64,000 nucleotides of DNA from Lineus longissimus (Eukaryota > Nemertea > Pilidiophora > Heteronemertea > Lineidae), in assembly GCF_910592395.1 (NCBI RefSeq), contig NC_088323.1, forward strand, positions 1,736,001 through 1,800,000, given 5' to 3'. Below the pieces are notes generated by a model. That model was not told the DNA's origin. It saw only the letters and a list, made by a program, of their open reading frames with translations, and ran no database searches. Shown piece by piece: positions 18,720 through 32,400 of this stretch. Every line of letters begins with the position of its first letter. Positions within the stretch are counted from its first letter, which is position 1. A program made the translations under genes and the position numbers.

Positions 18720-21700
18720 TCATTCCTTTCTCGATTCCTGTTGAGATGTGACGTCCAGTTTAGCGTGAATGTTCATAGCAGCAAGCTCCGCACAGAGATA
18801 CTGGAAGATGTATGGAATGTTCAAGGATTCGATCGTGTCTGATTGATTGCATAACGCGCAGACTAGACGGCGTGAGACCTGTGATGATATGGCAGCCAGG
18901 GCAGGCGCTTGTTTCTCCACGTACGGGGAGAGGATACAGCCACACTTGGTACACACGTTCGCCTGGAATTTGATTGAGAAGACGATGTTTTAACCATCAT
19001 GATTCAAAATAGTTGTAGTCAGTAGCAGACCTTTCATGTTCGGACACCTGTCCCTTCAAATGACAACAGGCCTCTTCAAATGAGATGCCACATGCTGTTG
19101 GTGATCTGCCTCAAATAAACTAAGCAAAACTGGCCAAACCAGCTAGCATGTATCCTTGTATCCTTTTATATACAGGATCAGGCACTGAGGATTAGCTCTC
19201 CCCGAGTGTCCTGTCCAGTGGAAACAATTGTTCAACTCCTGAGACAGGAGTGAATGGAAACAATGTGCGGTAGCTGCTTTTCCAGAAAGACATGACTTCG
19301 ACGTAACTCTCACCTTTGCTCTATCTGAACAGTTAAGCAGACGATCCTGCAGAAGGAATGATGCCCCATGAGAAATCAGGCCATCCCGTTCCATCTCTCC
19401 AAAGCGTACACCACCAGCACGCTTTCGACCTTTCACTGGTTGGTGGGTGACTTGGTCAAGAGGTCCTGTTGTTCGTACCTGCATACAAAAAACACCCAAT
19501 TACTGGAGAAGCCAGAGATGTACCACCTGACGTGTATCACTGCATTTCAAGAATAGAACCACACAGGCAACATGACCTACCCTTACAGGGAGGTCAATTG
19601 GTTAAACAATGCAGAACCACAAAACATTCACAGAAAAACTCTACCTGGAACTTGTCGGAAACCATGTGCCGGAGTCTTTGGTAGTAGACAACACCGATGA
19701 AGATATCTGCCTCCATCTCGCGGCCGTCTATACCGCTGAACAAACGCTCGGTGCCATAGTAGTTGTATCCAGCTGAAAAAACAGCATGTATGATCATGGA
19801 ATGGTTGATCGATGAGAGTAGTTGCTTCCCAGCAGAGACACATAGCAGTAGCCAAACATACATGTACTCCTCAATCAATGTTCCTTGAGCTTCCCCTTCT
19901 TCAGTGTTTCTATCGGCATGAGTGTACATCAATATAGGCTCACCTGCTGCCAGTCCACTGGCAAACAAACCAGCTACACAGTTCCTATTTGGAAGTCTGA
20001 TTTGATGATTTCAGACATAGGGTACTCTTCTAACTGAAACAAATCTCAAGACAATGTTTACCTGATGTGAGCATTCTACCAAAGTAATCTATTGCTGGAC
20101 GGTCCTCAGAGAAGGTGAACGGAGTAGCATCATGGCACAGACCGTGCATCGCGGCCGATTTGCCTGCCATACTCTCTATCATCATACCTGAAAACAAGAA
20201 TTTGAAACTATTGGCGACGGGATGTTTCACTTGTTGCATCAGCGAAACATAGAATGCCATGACATACATGTACTGTAATAGATGGACTCCTAGATTCACT
20301 GCTGTCAGACAAACGTTGTCACGTTCAAAGACTCGACCACATCAGAGAGAACTTCTCAACTGATGCGAGAACCTCAGATTCGCCTAATTATCATCACTCT
20401 GCAGCAGATCTGAAAGTCATCTGAAACAGTTCGGAGCCAAGAGAGATTGATTCTCTCTGGCAGCTTTGATTTGCTTTGGGGGTCTGGTTGGCTAAATTGT
20501 TTAAAGAATTACTATATAAAGAACAACATCCCATATGAATACCAACCTATTGTCATACGAGACGGGTATCCGTGAGGGTTGAACAGAATATCCGGCGTCA
20601 TGCCACCTTCCGTGAACGGCATATCCTCAACCGGCCATCGTTTACTGCACACACCCTTCTGTCCGTGACGACTGGAGAACTTGTCTCCTATGATGGGGTT
20701 GCGAACGATTCTGAGTGTGATGCAGACTTTTTGGAGTTCACTGGTTCCAGAGTCGTTACCACAGATCTTAATACTTTGGAGATAGCCAGGTTCCATAGAC
20801 TTGTAGTCTGACACTCTCTGGATGCCTGTTTGGACATTGATGTAGCTGTAGTAGGGATCCCCCTGCTGTAGGTATGTACCTATCGGTGGGAAGCCATCAG
20901 CATCTAGTTTGCCTGTATGTTTTTCCTCCTCCTTATTACCTGAAATACAAAATTCAGACGACATGAATTTCACAACTATTTAAAGTGGTTATATGCACCC
21001 ACACAATCACCCATTCCACCCGAGTGACAGCCACAGGAAGTTACATGGCCCTTTCCCCAACCTGAACTCACCAAACATAAGCGTAATTCTGCTCCTTTCA
21101 CCGCTCAGCTTTCCCAGATCTACAAACTGAAAGTACGAGAAAAGCATTAACAATATACAGATGTGGGAAGTGGCGCTATTGAAGTCTGCCCAGGATTTTC
21201 CTGTCCAACTATGGGAATCAATCTATGTGTACAATGCCAAATCAAAGACCAAGCACGGCATCTACAGTGCACATATAATTACCTCGGATTTGTAGACACA
21301 TCCGTGAGCGAAACCCCTGTCATATGATCCTTTATTGATGATCATGGCATCCTCCATATCATAGCCCTGAAGAAGAGAGGTGAGTTTTCTCAATAATAGC
21401 ATCAATCAATTGCTCAAAATCCTTGAACTCTTTGCTCAACTCTCAAGAGGTATCACCGCCTGACTGCTGTTTGCCATTACTTTTCCAAGTAGCTCATCTG
21501 TTGTGGGACTAACTGAAAGGAGGCAAGTATGCTTGGTTAACCCTTGTCAAGAAACCAACATAACTCTGTCAAGTCTTGAACTTATGACTGGTCCTAATAC
21601 TCTAAAGGAAGCTCATTCACCTTCATGATACCTAAGGTATGTAGTAACTTACAGTGTATGATAACACTGCCACAACAGCATTCGTTCCCAGAGGGTACTC

Positions 21701-24700
21701 ATCCATCTGGTAATGATCATGCTTGTATGGCCGTACCATCGGCGTCTGAGGAGTGAGGATGCGATACAGCTTGTTATCTGACCGATGGGTCAACGTGTGG
21801 CACGGCGTTCCCATCGTCTGTTTAGCCATCTGTAAAAACAACTCACAGTCACGGTTCATCTATCTGAGATTGATTCATTAAAGTGCCACAAAGTGAGATT
21901 TTCAAGAATGCGATTCCAGCATGTGCATGATGAGTTTGTGTGCGCAGGGCACTTTACCAGACATACCATTGAACCTCTCACAGTATACAGCTTGATTTAC
22001 AGTGAAACTAGAGGTAATAAACTCACAAAACACCAGTTTCAACAAGGTGATGACTAGTAATGAGGTTAGAGCCTAATAAATATTCTACTGAAGACAACAA
22101 TTCTGAGCTGAAAGTTCAACTGGCTGGATGAACTACGCCTGTTGGTGTCCGACTGAAAGGTCTGAAGAAAACTTACCTGACACTGATACATGTTCCTGGG
22201 ACTCTGGTTGAAATCAGAATACGGCGTCAGGCAGGCTATAGTACTCAACATGACGTCCTCCGACAACTCTTGATGAGTCGTGATCTGTAAAAGAAATACT
22301 CCAATCATCAGAGGTCAACAGATTCATCAAAGATATAACCTACATGGTTCCTCAGGATTAGATGAAATGTGACTTTCCACCTCAACCTCACACATTCCTG
22401 AAAGATGTTTATAGAGTGAGACTTGGCCAGAAGGTGCTCACTGGTAAAACCAGCTGTCTGGAGAACAACAGTTCTGATGATCAGCAAACTTTGTTAACAA
22501 AGCAGGACTTCCCTGTAACTGTATATGCTCACCCCTTCATAGGCCTCGTTTGGCGTGATACATATATCCATGAAGACTTGTTCAAACGACCCAATCATCT
22601 CGGTCTTCTTGCACCTCAGGTTAAGAACCGGCCGAACCATCCTAGCGACTGTCGTGAAGAGGAAGAGCCCAGGATACTGACCTGCGACGGCAGCATCTGT
22701 CATCGGGACGAGGCCAATCTCAAGGCGATCCGGCACCTGGAAGAGAGATGTATCATCAGGCATGCTAGACGATTCACTTTTCATCCTGACCTACGTGTCT
22801 CAACTTCACTGTCACAGTCATAATACTTGCATGCATATGAAGCAGGACTTCTGTAGTACATCAGCAGATCAGCAGATCAGCCTGCTCTCAATCCAAGTAT
22901 TATGTTCCCGTTATCTTCAAAATCTTGAAGCTGGGAACAACGGAATTGATTTGTACGATTTGGAATAATTTCAGGCCTTTTTCCCCTCAGTAGAGAACAG
23001 ATGACTCTTCAGCTAAGGACCAGTCCTGGGCTGTACTCATAGGGACAGTGCCTCATAATGGGTTGAATGAGAATGGACCAAAGAGCTGCAGTCATATAGC
23101 TAAAGATTACTTCAAAAGGCTCAACTACAGATATTTCATTGTAGGAACCTTCAGATTCGCCTTAGTTTAATCATTCTGCAACAACGATTTGGGCGGTCCC
23201 GTTGCAAGTCATTGAATTGATACTTACCTTCTTTATGCCCATGACCTTCATATAACGTAACTGATTGACAGCATCCTGTGCTTGCGTTTTATGGATCCAC
23301 CCGATGACCTTCCCGTCCAGCATCACAGGATAACACTCAATGTACGGGCCTGGGGGTGGACAGTCACAGGGGGTCATGCCAAGACCTCCGAGGATCTTGG
23401 ATGCGTGGAAGAATGGCTGTACTTCTGTAACGGTCTGAAAGATTTGAACAGAAAGTAGATGAAAGTTTGGGCATTTAAACGATGACACAGGTTTCCTGGG
23501 TCAAGAAGATGCGACTATTTATAGGTAAAATGCGTCCCAAGGGAACACTTGAAACTGCTCAACAGAAGGTCACCTCGACACTGGCGTTACTCTATATCCA
23601 TTTTCATCATGATAACATGTCTGGTAACTTTTGCACGGCAATGTTTCTGTCTTTAACAACACTGGACTTTATAGTCGAATCAGCAAGTACTGGCAAAATA
23701 TTTTACATCTTCCACTCAGGTTTAAAACACTGAGGCAATAAATCAAACTGTACCTGACAAGAAGCTGACATGTGATTGAGAAGACCACAGGGTGTACCAT
23801 CAGGGGTGTGCACAGGACACAGGAAGCCTGGAAAAGAGAAATGTTGAGGCAACCATGGTGGCACAACTTGACATCTTCACTTTCTCTGTACCTTATATCC
23901 AGTGGAATAAGTCTGGATAATATTCAGTCAGGGTTAGAAGAGCCATAATATACAGATATTGCAACATTTTCACCTACCCCAAGCTTCTGGCAGCAGTTTC
24001 CGGACGGCAGTCGTCCTCATTTGAGCAAAGAAAGCACCACGATGAACACAACGAAAATGTGAGACGTAACGGAAGAAATTCAACTTGTCTGCGACGACCG
24101 TCAGCCCAGTAGCCTGGAAGCAAAAGACACATGAATTGAGTTCAGTGACGTTGATAAAAAGGTAAGGCGAACACAGCTTGGACCTCAAAAGGACAAGCCA
24201 GTTTATCTCTGCCACGGGGCTGAAGATATCATGAGGTAGTTGGGTTTACTCACCTGCATTAGTCCGAGGCCACTCTTTGAGATGAGGTTGCCAGTGGCAA
24301 GGAGGTACTCCATACCATTTGTAATAGCACTCTGACTACTCAGTGAGACACAACGCATCACCGATGCTGGAAAGAGAAGGAAATAAATATGCTAGTGTAG
24401 TAATGATCTTCTGACAATTCAGGGCGATGCACCCCATTACTATAAAGCTGAAAGCCAGATGAGTTTTTTCAGTTGAATATCATAGACTGGAATTAGCTTA
24501 GATGATTTGACTACAATTTTGTAGAAACACAGTGACCGATGAGATGACCAATACGTACAGTGATTTAGCGTGAAGTCTGTACCCCGGGAACCACCACCTT
24601 TATTTTCAACCTTCTCAATGGCGTATTTCAGGGACAGCAACCAATTCTCAATCTTCTCCTAAAGGTGGCAAGAAGAAATAAGGATAAGATGACTGTGGAT

Positions 24701-27700
24701 AAAACAGAAAATATGCAGGACATGCAAATAGATTTCTTTGCATTGACATGCATACACGTTGATGGAGTTCTGTGCACATGCAGTACATACACATGGAATC
24801 TGTGCATGACATGAATGTACATGTACATGGAGTTCTGTGCACATGCAGTACATACACATGGAACCTGTGCATGCATGCATGTACATGTACATGGAGTTCT
24901 GTGCACATGATTATTTGGACTTGTGATGAAGTTCTACAAGTTTCAGCAGATCAAGTAAAAGAGTACTGGAAGTTCTTAGAAGATGGCATTTTCTGATGAG
25001 GGAAAGTTGTTAGAGGAAAACTGCACCATATTTGTAATTTGTCATCAAAAGACACTAGTCTCCACCTGTTGCAACAAGTGTACCAGCTGAGACATAGCAG
25101 ACGGTCTTCAAAACACAACAGGATGACAACTTACAGCGAGCACCATTTGGTAGAGATGACCTCCCAGCAGGATCTCTTGGAACATTGGGTTGTCGGCACT
25201 CTCAGCTGAACACTCCCCCTTGGCAAACGTATACAGCTTTCGCGTCATTAGGCTAAAATCAAAGGACTTCTCCTTATCATTATTCTAGCACTAGCAAGTT
25301 TGTTTGTACAGATCAGTCAGGAGTATTTACATGAATGAGCTGATTTCGACTGATTGACAAATTAAGGGTCAATTCCAATTCATGAATTATTTGGTCACCT
25401 CCAAAATCACCTCGAATGATGAGGTCAATCTTTTTACATTAAAGAGCTCAGACACTCTACATCTAACCCACTACCCTTCCTACTTACATTAAACAGTCAA
25501 ACTTGTCCATGTCATTGTCAAGATGGATACAAATACACTGGCTGGAACGATTAGAAAATAAAGAGACGAAACGTCAATTTTGTTGTAGTTTTGACATCAT
25601 AATGATACATACATGTATTCTAGTGAAAACTGCCTAGATGATAGTTTGCATCAAAAGAAATGAGCAAATGCACTTACTCTTTCAAGAACTTGCCCACTTC
25701 GAAATCTGAATAAAACTCTGGTAGCTGCAATTTCATCCTGAAGCGTTCACCCAAGTATTCCAAGATGTGTCGTGGCGTCCCGAGGCCCTCGCCCTGGATC
25801 TTCTGGAACATGTTCTGGATGCACCTGAAAAAAGACAACAAATTGATTACTCATTTTAACCCCCTTTTCCCCTGGATAGTTTTCTGCATTTGATATAGGT
25901 TTTGATACTCTCAATTCCATGACAGAAACATCGGTGACAGTCCAGCTAAGTTAATGCAGCAGTCATTCAGCTTGGTCTTCAGTTCTGCTCCCTATGATCA
26001 CATCTTCAGTCATTGGGCTGTCATGTCGGGGCAATCCCGCACGATATGTGGACTGGATGACACTCCCTTAAGTGGATTGGATCTTCAGGTCCAGTGATGC
26101 CTCCATTTTAGCCACAAGTTCCTTACCCCTTGTAATATGAGTCGCTTTCCTTTCCCTTGATCAGCTCCCCGTAAATGAACTTGTCTGGTTTGTCCATTAC
26201 AAGGATCTTGAGAATCATGATGACTGGCACAAAGAACTGTTCCTTTGAATGAGTGAAGCAAACAGTGGTAGATCCATCATCGAGGTAGTGCAAGACAATA
26301 TTCTGAAAAGAGGACAAAGTCAAGAGTGGTATAGAGTGCACAGACTGGTTGTTGGCATGCTGGCTCATAACAGCATGTTGAAATTCAAAAAGATAATCTT
26401 AATATCATCCCATTGTTTTTAGCAAGTGTCAAGAAACTTACTGCTGATCTTTGGTCGGTGCGGACACATCTCATCGTGACACCATAACTCGTAAACAATT
26501 GGCCTTTCCCTGCCCAAGATGGTCGAACAATGGCCAAAGGCTGAAAAATAAAAAAAAACACATCAAAACACGTGTTTGGCAGGCAAGGTCCGAACATCAC
26601 TTGGTCCAGGCCTTTCAATTACGTGGAGACCTCTACACCCTGTATTTTTTTAGCCTATTTTGGGGGACATGTTTTTTTGCTTTTTAGCTTAATTTGGGGA
26701 CATTTCATCGCGCCAATTTGCCTGAACAGCGACGTCATAAATCAAAGTTAGTGACTGATATCACCACATACACCTGAAAAATCATAATTTTAGGGTAAAA
26801 CTATAAAATTAGGTTATTTGGGTGAGATTTGGTTATGTTAGGGGTCATATTATTAAAAAAAAGAAAGAAAAAAAGACCTAATTTGGGGACATCCTGTACG
26901 GCCTACACCGTTATACAGTGTAGGAATCATGTAATTGAGAGGCCTGTGGTCCATAGACATTACATTTAGTCAAGTGCTGCTGGCAAATCCTAATGCACTA
27001 GACTGTGTGCTGATACAAATAGCTTCATGGGAAACGCGGGGGATATTGCCACCTGTACTACATACATAATTCCTCCTCGGCATGATAAGCATACGGATGA
27101 TCTTCTCAATGCCGTTGATGATGAAGTAGCCACCCATTTCCTGCACCTCTTCGCCATGGGCAACCAGTTCTTTGGGACTCATCTTAGATAGGTGACACAC
27201 ATCAGACTGCAAGTCAACAAACATTGTCATAGTCCAAAGGATTATTAAAGCCTAAATTCCAACATGATGTTCAACTCATCTAAGATAATTTCAGTCTACA
27301 GTAGTATTTACTCTTGATTGGTCATTGAAGATGGTACAACTGGGAGAACATGAATATGCATGACTGTACTGACCTGACATACATTGTCCAGGTACACATT
27401 CATGTAACTCTCCTACTCTTTAACAGTCATCAGCCATCACTCACCTTGACCATTACCGGTACCTCCCCGAGCATTTTATCAAATGTTTCTTTTGGTTCTC
27501 CGTTCATCTTCCACAGCAGCTTCACTTGAATTCTTCCTTTATACGACGTACCCCTCTGGCGACACTAGAAGCAAATAAATGATGCAAGTATGTGCAAGTG
27601 TTGACATGTATATTGGATTCATCCAATATGACATGTATATTGGATTCATCCACATGTTTACAAATAAGTCCCATGAATGTAATGAAGTCCTTTTCCAGCT

Positions 27701-28920
27701 TTCTAGCCCAATTGCTTGTAACCTTGGGCAATTTTTGCTATCCCATCCTTTTCATATCTTTTGAATGATCATGCCAGTTTTCCGTATACTAACCTCGGCT
27801 GGGTAGACCTTGGTATCGCTGACCTTGTAATTTCCCGACGGCACCTCTGGCGCAAATATGTTTACATCCTGAAAAGTGGAGGAGTTATGAACCTGTTGAC
27901 GACATGAGCCTGATGAAATGTTTAAAACCCTGACTGGGTAATTGACCACAAAGTTAAGTATCTAGAGTAGACTAGCAAATTTAAGGCATTTCAGTCAGCC
28001 CTATTGTCCAGTTTTATTAGATCAGCGCAAAGGAATGCTGAACTTATGTCAGCACTTGGATTCAATGTCCTTACCATGTCATACCATGCCATACCTATCA
28101 ACTTCATCAAAACTTTGAAATAAGCAGTACTTGATTATTTTCATCGTAGATCCGACCCCTGAAGCTGGAGACATTCTCTTTAGTTCAAACAGTATTATCT
28201 TCTATTGTCCGGCACTTTTGACAATACTTACAACAACAGAAAATTCTGCAATATCGCCATTTTTCAGTTTGAAAGATAGAGGCTGCATACACTGGAAGAA
28301 AAGCAGGTATCAAGTCAATAAAAAACTGTATCGAGTACATTATCAACAAATTGAAGACAGAGTTCCCTGAATGTGAGGTTTCCCTGGACAAGAGGTATGC
28401 ATCCAGGCTGTGAATAACCAGCAGCTTCTCAATATTTCATCCTTAGAATTAGATATGGAGACATTCCAGACAACAAAAGCTGTGTTTTTCTTACCCGTAC
28501 AGACTTGGCAAGACCTTCTCTTATCATGTAATTGAAGGAATCAATGTGTGGCTTCGTCAGATCTTGTAAGGGCTGTAATGTCAAGTGAATCGATTTAATT
28601 TTATGAATCGTGAATTACTGATGGTAGATGTCACAAAGTGCTCTGCGACCGTTTATCGGTCAGGAACAAGGCCTCTGTAAATGATCAATGGCCTGGCTGA
28701 GGCTTACAATGTTGTAAGTATGCTGCCTGCATGCAAGCACTTGCAGTTTTATGTATAGTCAATATAGTGTACCTCAATGCACTACGAAATACACGCAGTC
28801 CAGAGTCAAGACTTACAAACATAGTTCAAAGAAAAGTACCTGATGTTGAACCTTTGGCGGCCTCCCATAATCCGGAGACCATAGATTGGTAAACTCTGGC
28901 TGCTTTTCTGTAACCCCCAT
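18720..28920 (-). CDS. POLR1B: DNA-directed RNA polymerase I subunit RPA2 (second-largest subunit), complete
   Basis: It forms, with RPA1, the catalytic core of RNA polymerase I, which makes pre-rRNA in the nucleolus. Twenty-six coding exons (5' to 3'): 28920-28840, 28572-28495, 28291-28232, 27868-27794, 27564-27445, 27206-27066, 26540-26442, 26302-26127, 25824-25678, 25541-25488, 25252-25135, 24658-24559, 24366-24254, 24113-23978, 23827-23754, 23434-23228, 22736-22533, 22284-22177, 21829-21653, 21366-21283, 21126-21072, 20939-20547, 20187-20062, 19772-19645, 19478-19314, 18962-18720. Phases agree at every junction and total 1,153 codons plus stop, close to the usual ~1,130. Signature segments: [88 protein letters not shown] and the C-terminal zinc ribbon CTKCG...CALC. 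The start ATG gives [10 protein letters not shown]. Confidence 0.97.
24767..24905. repeat. About 65-bp direct repeat, two copies plus a partial, in a POLR1B intron
   Basis: GTTCTGTGCACATG recurs near 24767, 24832 and 24896. The units also contain CAGTACATACACATGGAA and ACATGTACATGGA. The open frames it generates on both strands are artefacts. Confidence 0.85.
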
Positions 28921-29290
28921 GCCACAGACAAGACATAAACAACAAAAATACGAAAATAAAATGTGCACGGCGACTTGGACTATTCTTCATGAAAGTAGAG
29001 GAAGGTTAACTTATTTTCATAAAATATATGACATCACTAATGGCGCGGTTTTTAAAATTTGATAACCACGTGGACGAAATTCACCGTGATTTATCCATGG
29101 ATAATCCCGGGATTTTTTATAGAAAACGTGTAATCAAATAGAAAAAAGATCGTACTTGTACTTTCCCGCGGTACATTCTCAATCCAATCCCCAACAAAAG
29201 TCCAAGGGAGCGAAACAACTTCAATTTTGGGGCGAAAAGGTTAGGGAGCGAAACATCCGCAATTCGCCTCCCTCATTTGGTTCTGTCATG
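28921..29290. promoter_or_regulatory. POLR1B upstream region, possibly a divergent promoter
   Basis: Immediately upstream of the POLR1B start codon. It holds an E-box CACGTG at 29067-29072, the 14-bp palindrome TTATCCATGGATAA near 29092 and ATCCCGGGAT close by. CACGTG is the Myc/Max site common at ribosome-biogenesis genes; its role here is inference. No TATA box was recognised. Confidence 0.45.
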
Positions 29291-29422
29291 TGTCTGGACA
29301 GTCTATTGAGAATAGTTCAAATTGCACAAAATTCGAGGAGGAAGTTGGTTTTGTGCTCCAAATTATCCCGTTTTCAGCCAATTCACGAGCGTTAAAAGTG
29401 ATCGCCGCCCGCTTATATCTTA
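29291..29422 (+). other. Possible 5' untranslated first exon of the NIK-like kinase gene
   Basis: A consensus donor GTAAGT begins at 29423 on the plus strand, just beyond the POLR1B promoter region. The kinase coding sequence begins in an exon with its own acceptor at 35071, so an untranslated exon must lie upstream, and this is a plausible place. The start is not defined. Confidence 0.25.
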
Positions 29423-32400
29423 GTAAGTATTCCAAGTTCATTCTGTTAGCAGCAAATTTGCCGGTCATTGTCAGCTTCTTTGTATATTGCAGATTTACTT
29501 CCTTCCCTAGCCTATCAGGCTATCTCACTTTCACTTTACTCATTCATTGTATGATTGTATCATGGAGGTACCTCCATGGATTGTATGTAATGTAGGCCCA
29601 CTGTAGTGTATCAAAATATGTCATATACCACATACATCGCCCCATCTCCGGAACGTTGCATGCAGCTAGCTGTATAAAACGGATTTAAACTTTTTTGTTT
29701 TCTTGCCGGGGCAAGACTTTGGTTTAGGACAGCAAAAGGACTGTTGACACTAATGACAGTCGACTCGAAACTGTTCTTGAATTGTAACTAGTCTAACCTT
29801 TTTAAAACAATCATCATTCTGAGGAACCAGGAAAGAGAGAAAAGTGTCATTATTAGTGTGATTACATGCTGAACCTGATAGATCATCTCTGCTAAGTGCT
29901 TCTTTGCGCTTGGCATCATCTTCTTCGAAGATTACATGTTTGATTTCGACAACTCATGTATGCTCCAATTTTTCTAAAAAATAGAATTCTTCAGCATTCT
30001 TGGTCCTCAGGCTCGTATCACCAATACAAGGTTTGTCATGCAAATCACCATTGAAATCTGTCGTCATAGAAACAGCAAAAAACCCAATGAGAAGCATGGC
30101 TATGCTGAACCTGTGTCGGTACAGGTACATGTAGTCCTTTTAGACACGCCCAGGATTCATGGCATTGAGCAAGGTTTGCCGGAATGGCAATCGTTGGATT
30201 GTCTGCCAGGGTGGGGTACACAAGATTTTCAAGTTGGCTGATTGCCATCAGTCTAATGGATGTTTCTTTCAGAATCAGAATATGGTTTACGATCTGTTTC
30301 ATATTCCATTTATTCTTGCCGCTAAGTCAACTGTCATGCCATTCAGGATTGGTTGTCAGTGTAGAGATTACATTCTCTTGACAAAACACAGAATCCTTAA
30401 TACCGGGTAGGCCTACTTTTAGAGCCATATGATTGGCTTTTCTAGCCAGGTCATATCATCAAATAATCAATTGGGGCCACTCTATACATGCACGTCATTG
30501 TTGATTTTGATGAAAAAAATTCTTACAGGTATGCTCTGTATCAAAAACTGGTGGTCATCATAACCGAGAGGGTATTGTGAGATTATTTTTGCCAACACAT
30601 AATAATGATATGTCATTTGTTTATTGACGGGCCAAATGTAGCCCCAGGGCCATGGTTAAAAGACAAAGAACACATAGATGGAGTGAGTTGGCCTGCATGT
30701 AAGCCCACCCTAAACTGCATCGTGTTAGAATGTATACTCTCTTGTAAATGTTGAGTATATTTAAAATATTAAGATGCAAAAACCTGGGGGTTAAGATGGC
30801 CTGAGCGGACAGATTTACTTCAAACAATTCCAAGCCACTGTGATCCTCAGTTCCAGGTAAACGTATGACAGGTCAGAGTCCAAACAAACTCTGCGGTACC
30901 GGTAACCCGTGTGTATAAAATTTCTCAATGTAAATTATAGCTGGGAATTTGATTTGTGATAATCCTACTTCTAAACAAGAGCCATCCTTGTCAGGCCTTC
31001 TAGACAACATACGCAAATGGCTTGCGTATATATGAAAACAAAATCAAAATGGCCTTTTTTCGTCCAAAATTCCAACTCTTACAAAATGGCCTCCTCATAT
31101 TCTCTTACAATACATCTTTCTTTCATTTTCCTGTCCTGACTAAACATTGAGGCTTGAACTGATATCTTTTCAAGCTTACCCTTAAAAATATCATGACAAA
31201 CTGTGCATCTTGTTTTTATGTCATCCATTTTGCAGAGTTAATCATTCATATTAAACTGAGTTTTATTCATGATGTCCGCTATTATGTACAATACATGTAC
31301 ATTTATCATATTGTGTTGTATTGATCATACTGTCGTCCGATGGTCTGATCAAGACACCCACATGAATCTATCTGGGTAAACACAGATAAACGGCAGGCCC
31401 ATTTCCCCGAAATCAACCTGGGCTTTCCTCTCATTCGATTAGTCATTGCCTCGGCACTTGTACAGGTTATAGTATGGTGCTGCTCCTTGTGATAAAGTCA
31501 AGAATCATGTTCTGAGATGTTTTAGCCATTCGACTTCGGCCACGTCATTGTCTGCATGTTGATACCAGTCGTAGGTTGTCAGGATCACCTTGGCAGGATC
31601 ACCGTTTTCAGTTGGATTTCTACACGGGTTCCTCTCAATCGAGGGTGGATTGGAATGACAATGTATTAAATGTTGGGCTGGAGTTGCATTCTTTTTGTCT
31701 GGTGTGATGTCTACGATTTAAAAAACATTTAACTTAAACATGGACAGAATTTCCAAAATGATCCCTGGATTGGGTTTAGAATTTGCTGTGACACCACTGC
31801 AGTCCGTGATCGATTAAATATTCCTTATAATCTCCCTGTTAAAATACGGTTGCATCACTATTGAATTTTACTGGTGTTTTCTCAGAAAATGTCCATATTT
31901 GGGACATAGCAATGTCTGCACTAAAATCTCGAAACATTTTGGCTACTCTCCTTGTCTGTAACTAGAAAATAATCCGAAAGTTGAGGACATCAAAGCCAGG
32001 ACGTAGATCTCACCTTTACCCCCAAGATTTTGAGATCGCTTAGTCCCCCCCCCCCCAAAGGATCCTGATTAAATGGTGGTCAACACAGACGGGTGGAGTG
32101 AGGATGTGTCGCCCTGTGTTGCCAGCTTTCAGGGCGTTTCTTCGAGTGCCCTAAGTGAAAAGCAATGTTTGTCACATTAGAATACAACTGATTCACTTAT
32201 GGCTGGGTGCATGGTTATTGGTGGGATTGTGCTTTTACCCTTTGAAGTTTGATCCATCATCATTTGTACTTTGTGGCAATTCTTCCTTCATTCATAAAAC
32301 ACCAAGCTCAGTCTAAATTCTCAGACATCTTTGTCACATCCATCAGTCAATCAACATCCCATGAGTTGGTCTCGTGCCAGAAGGGGATTCCCGTAGTTCT

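Noticed and set aside
24628-24996. Cys/His/Met-rich frames on both strands
   Set aside because: Produced by the ~65-bp repeat rich in ACATGTACATG; lies in a POLR1B intron.
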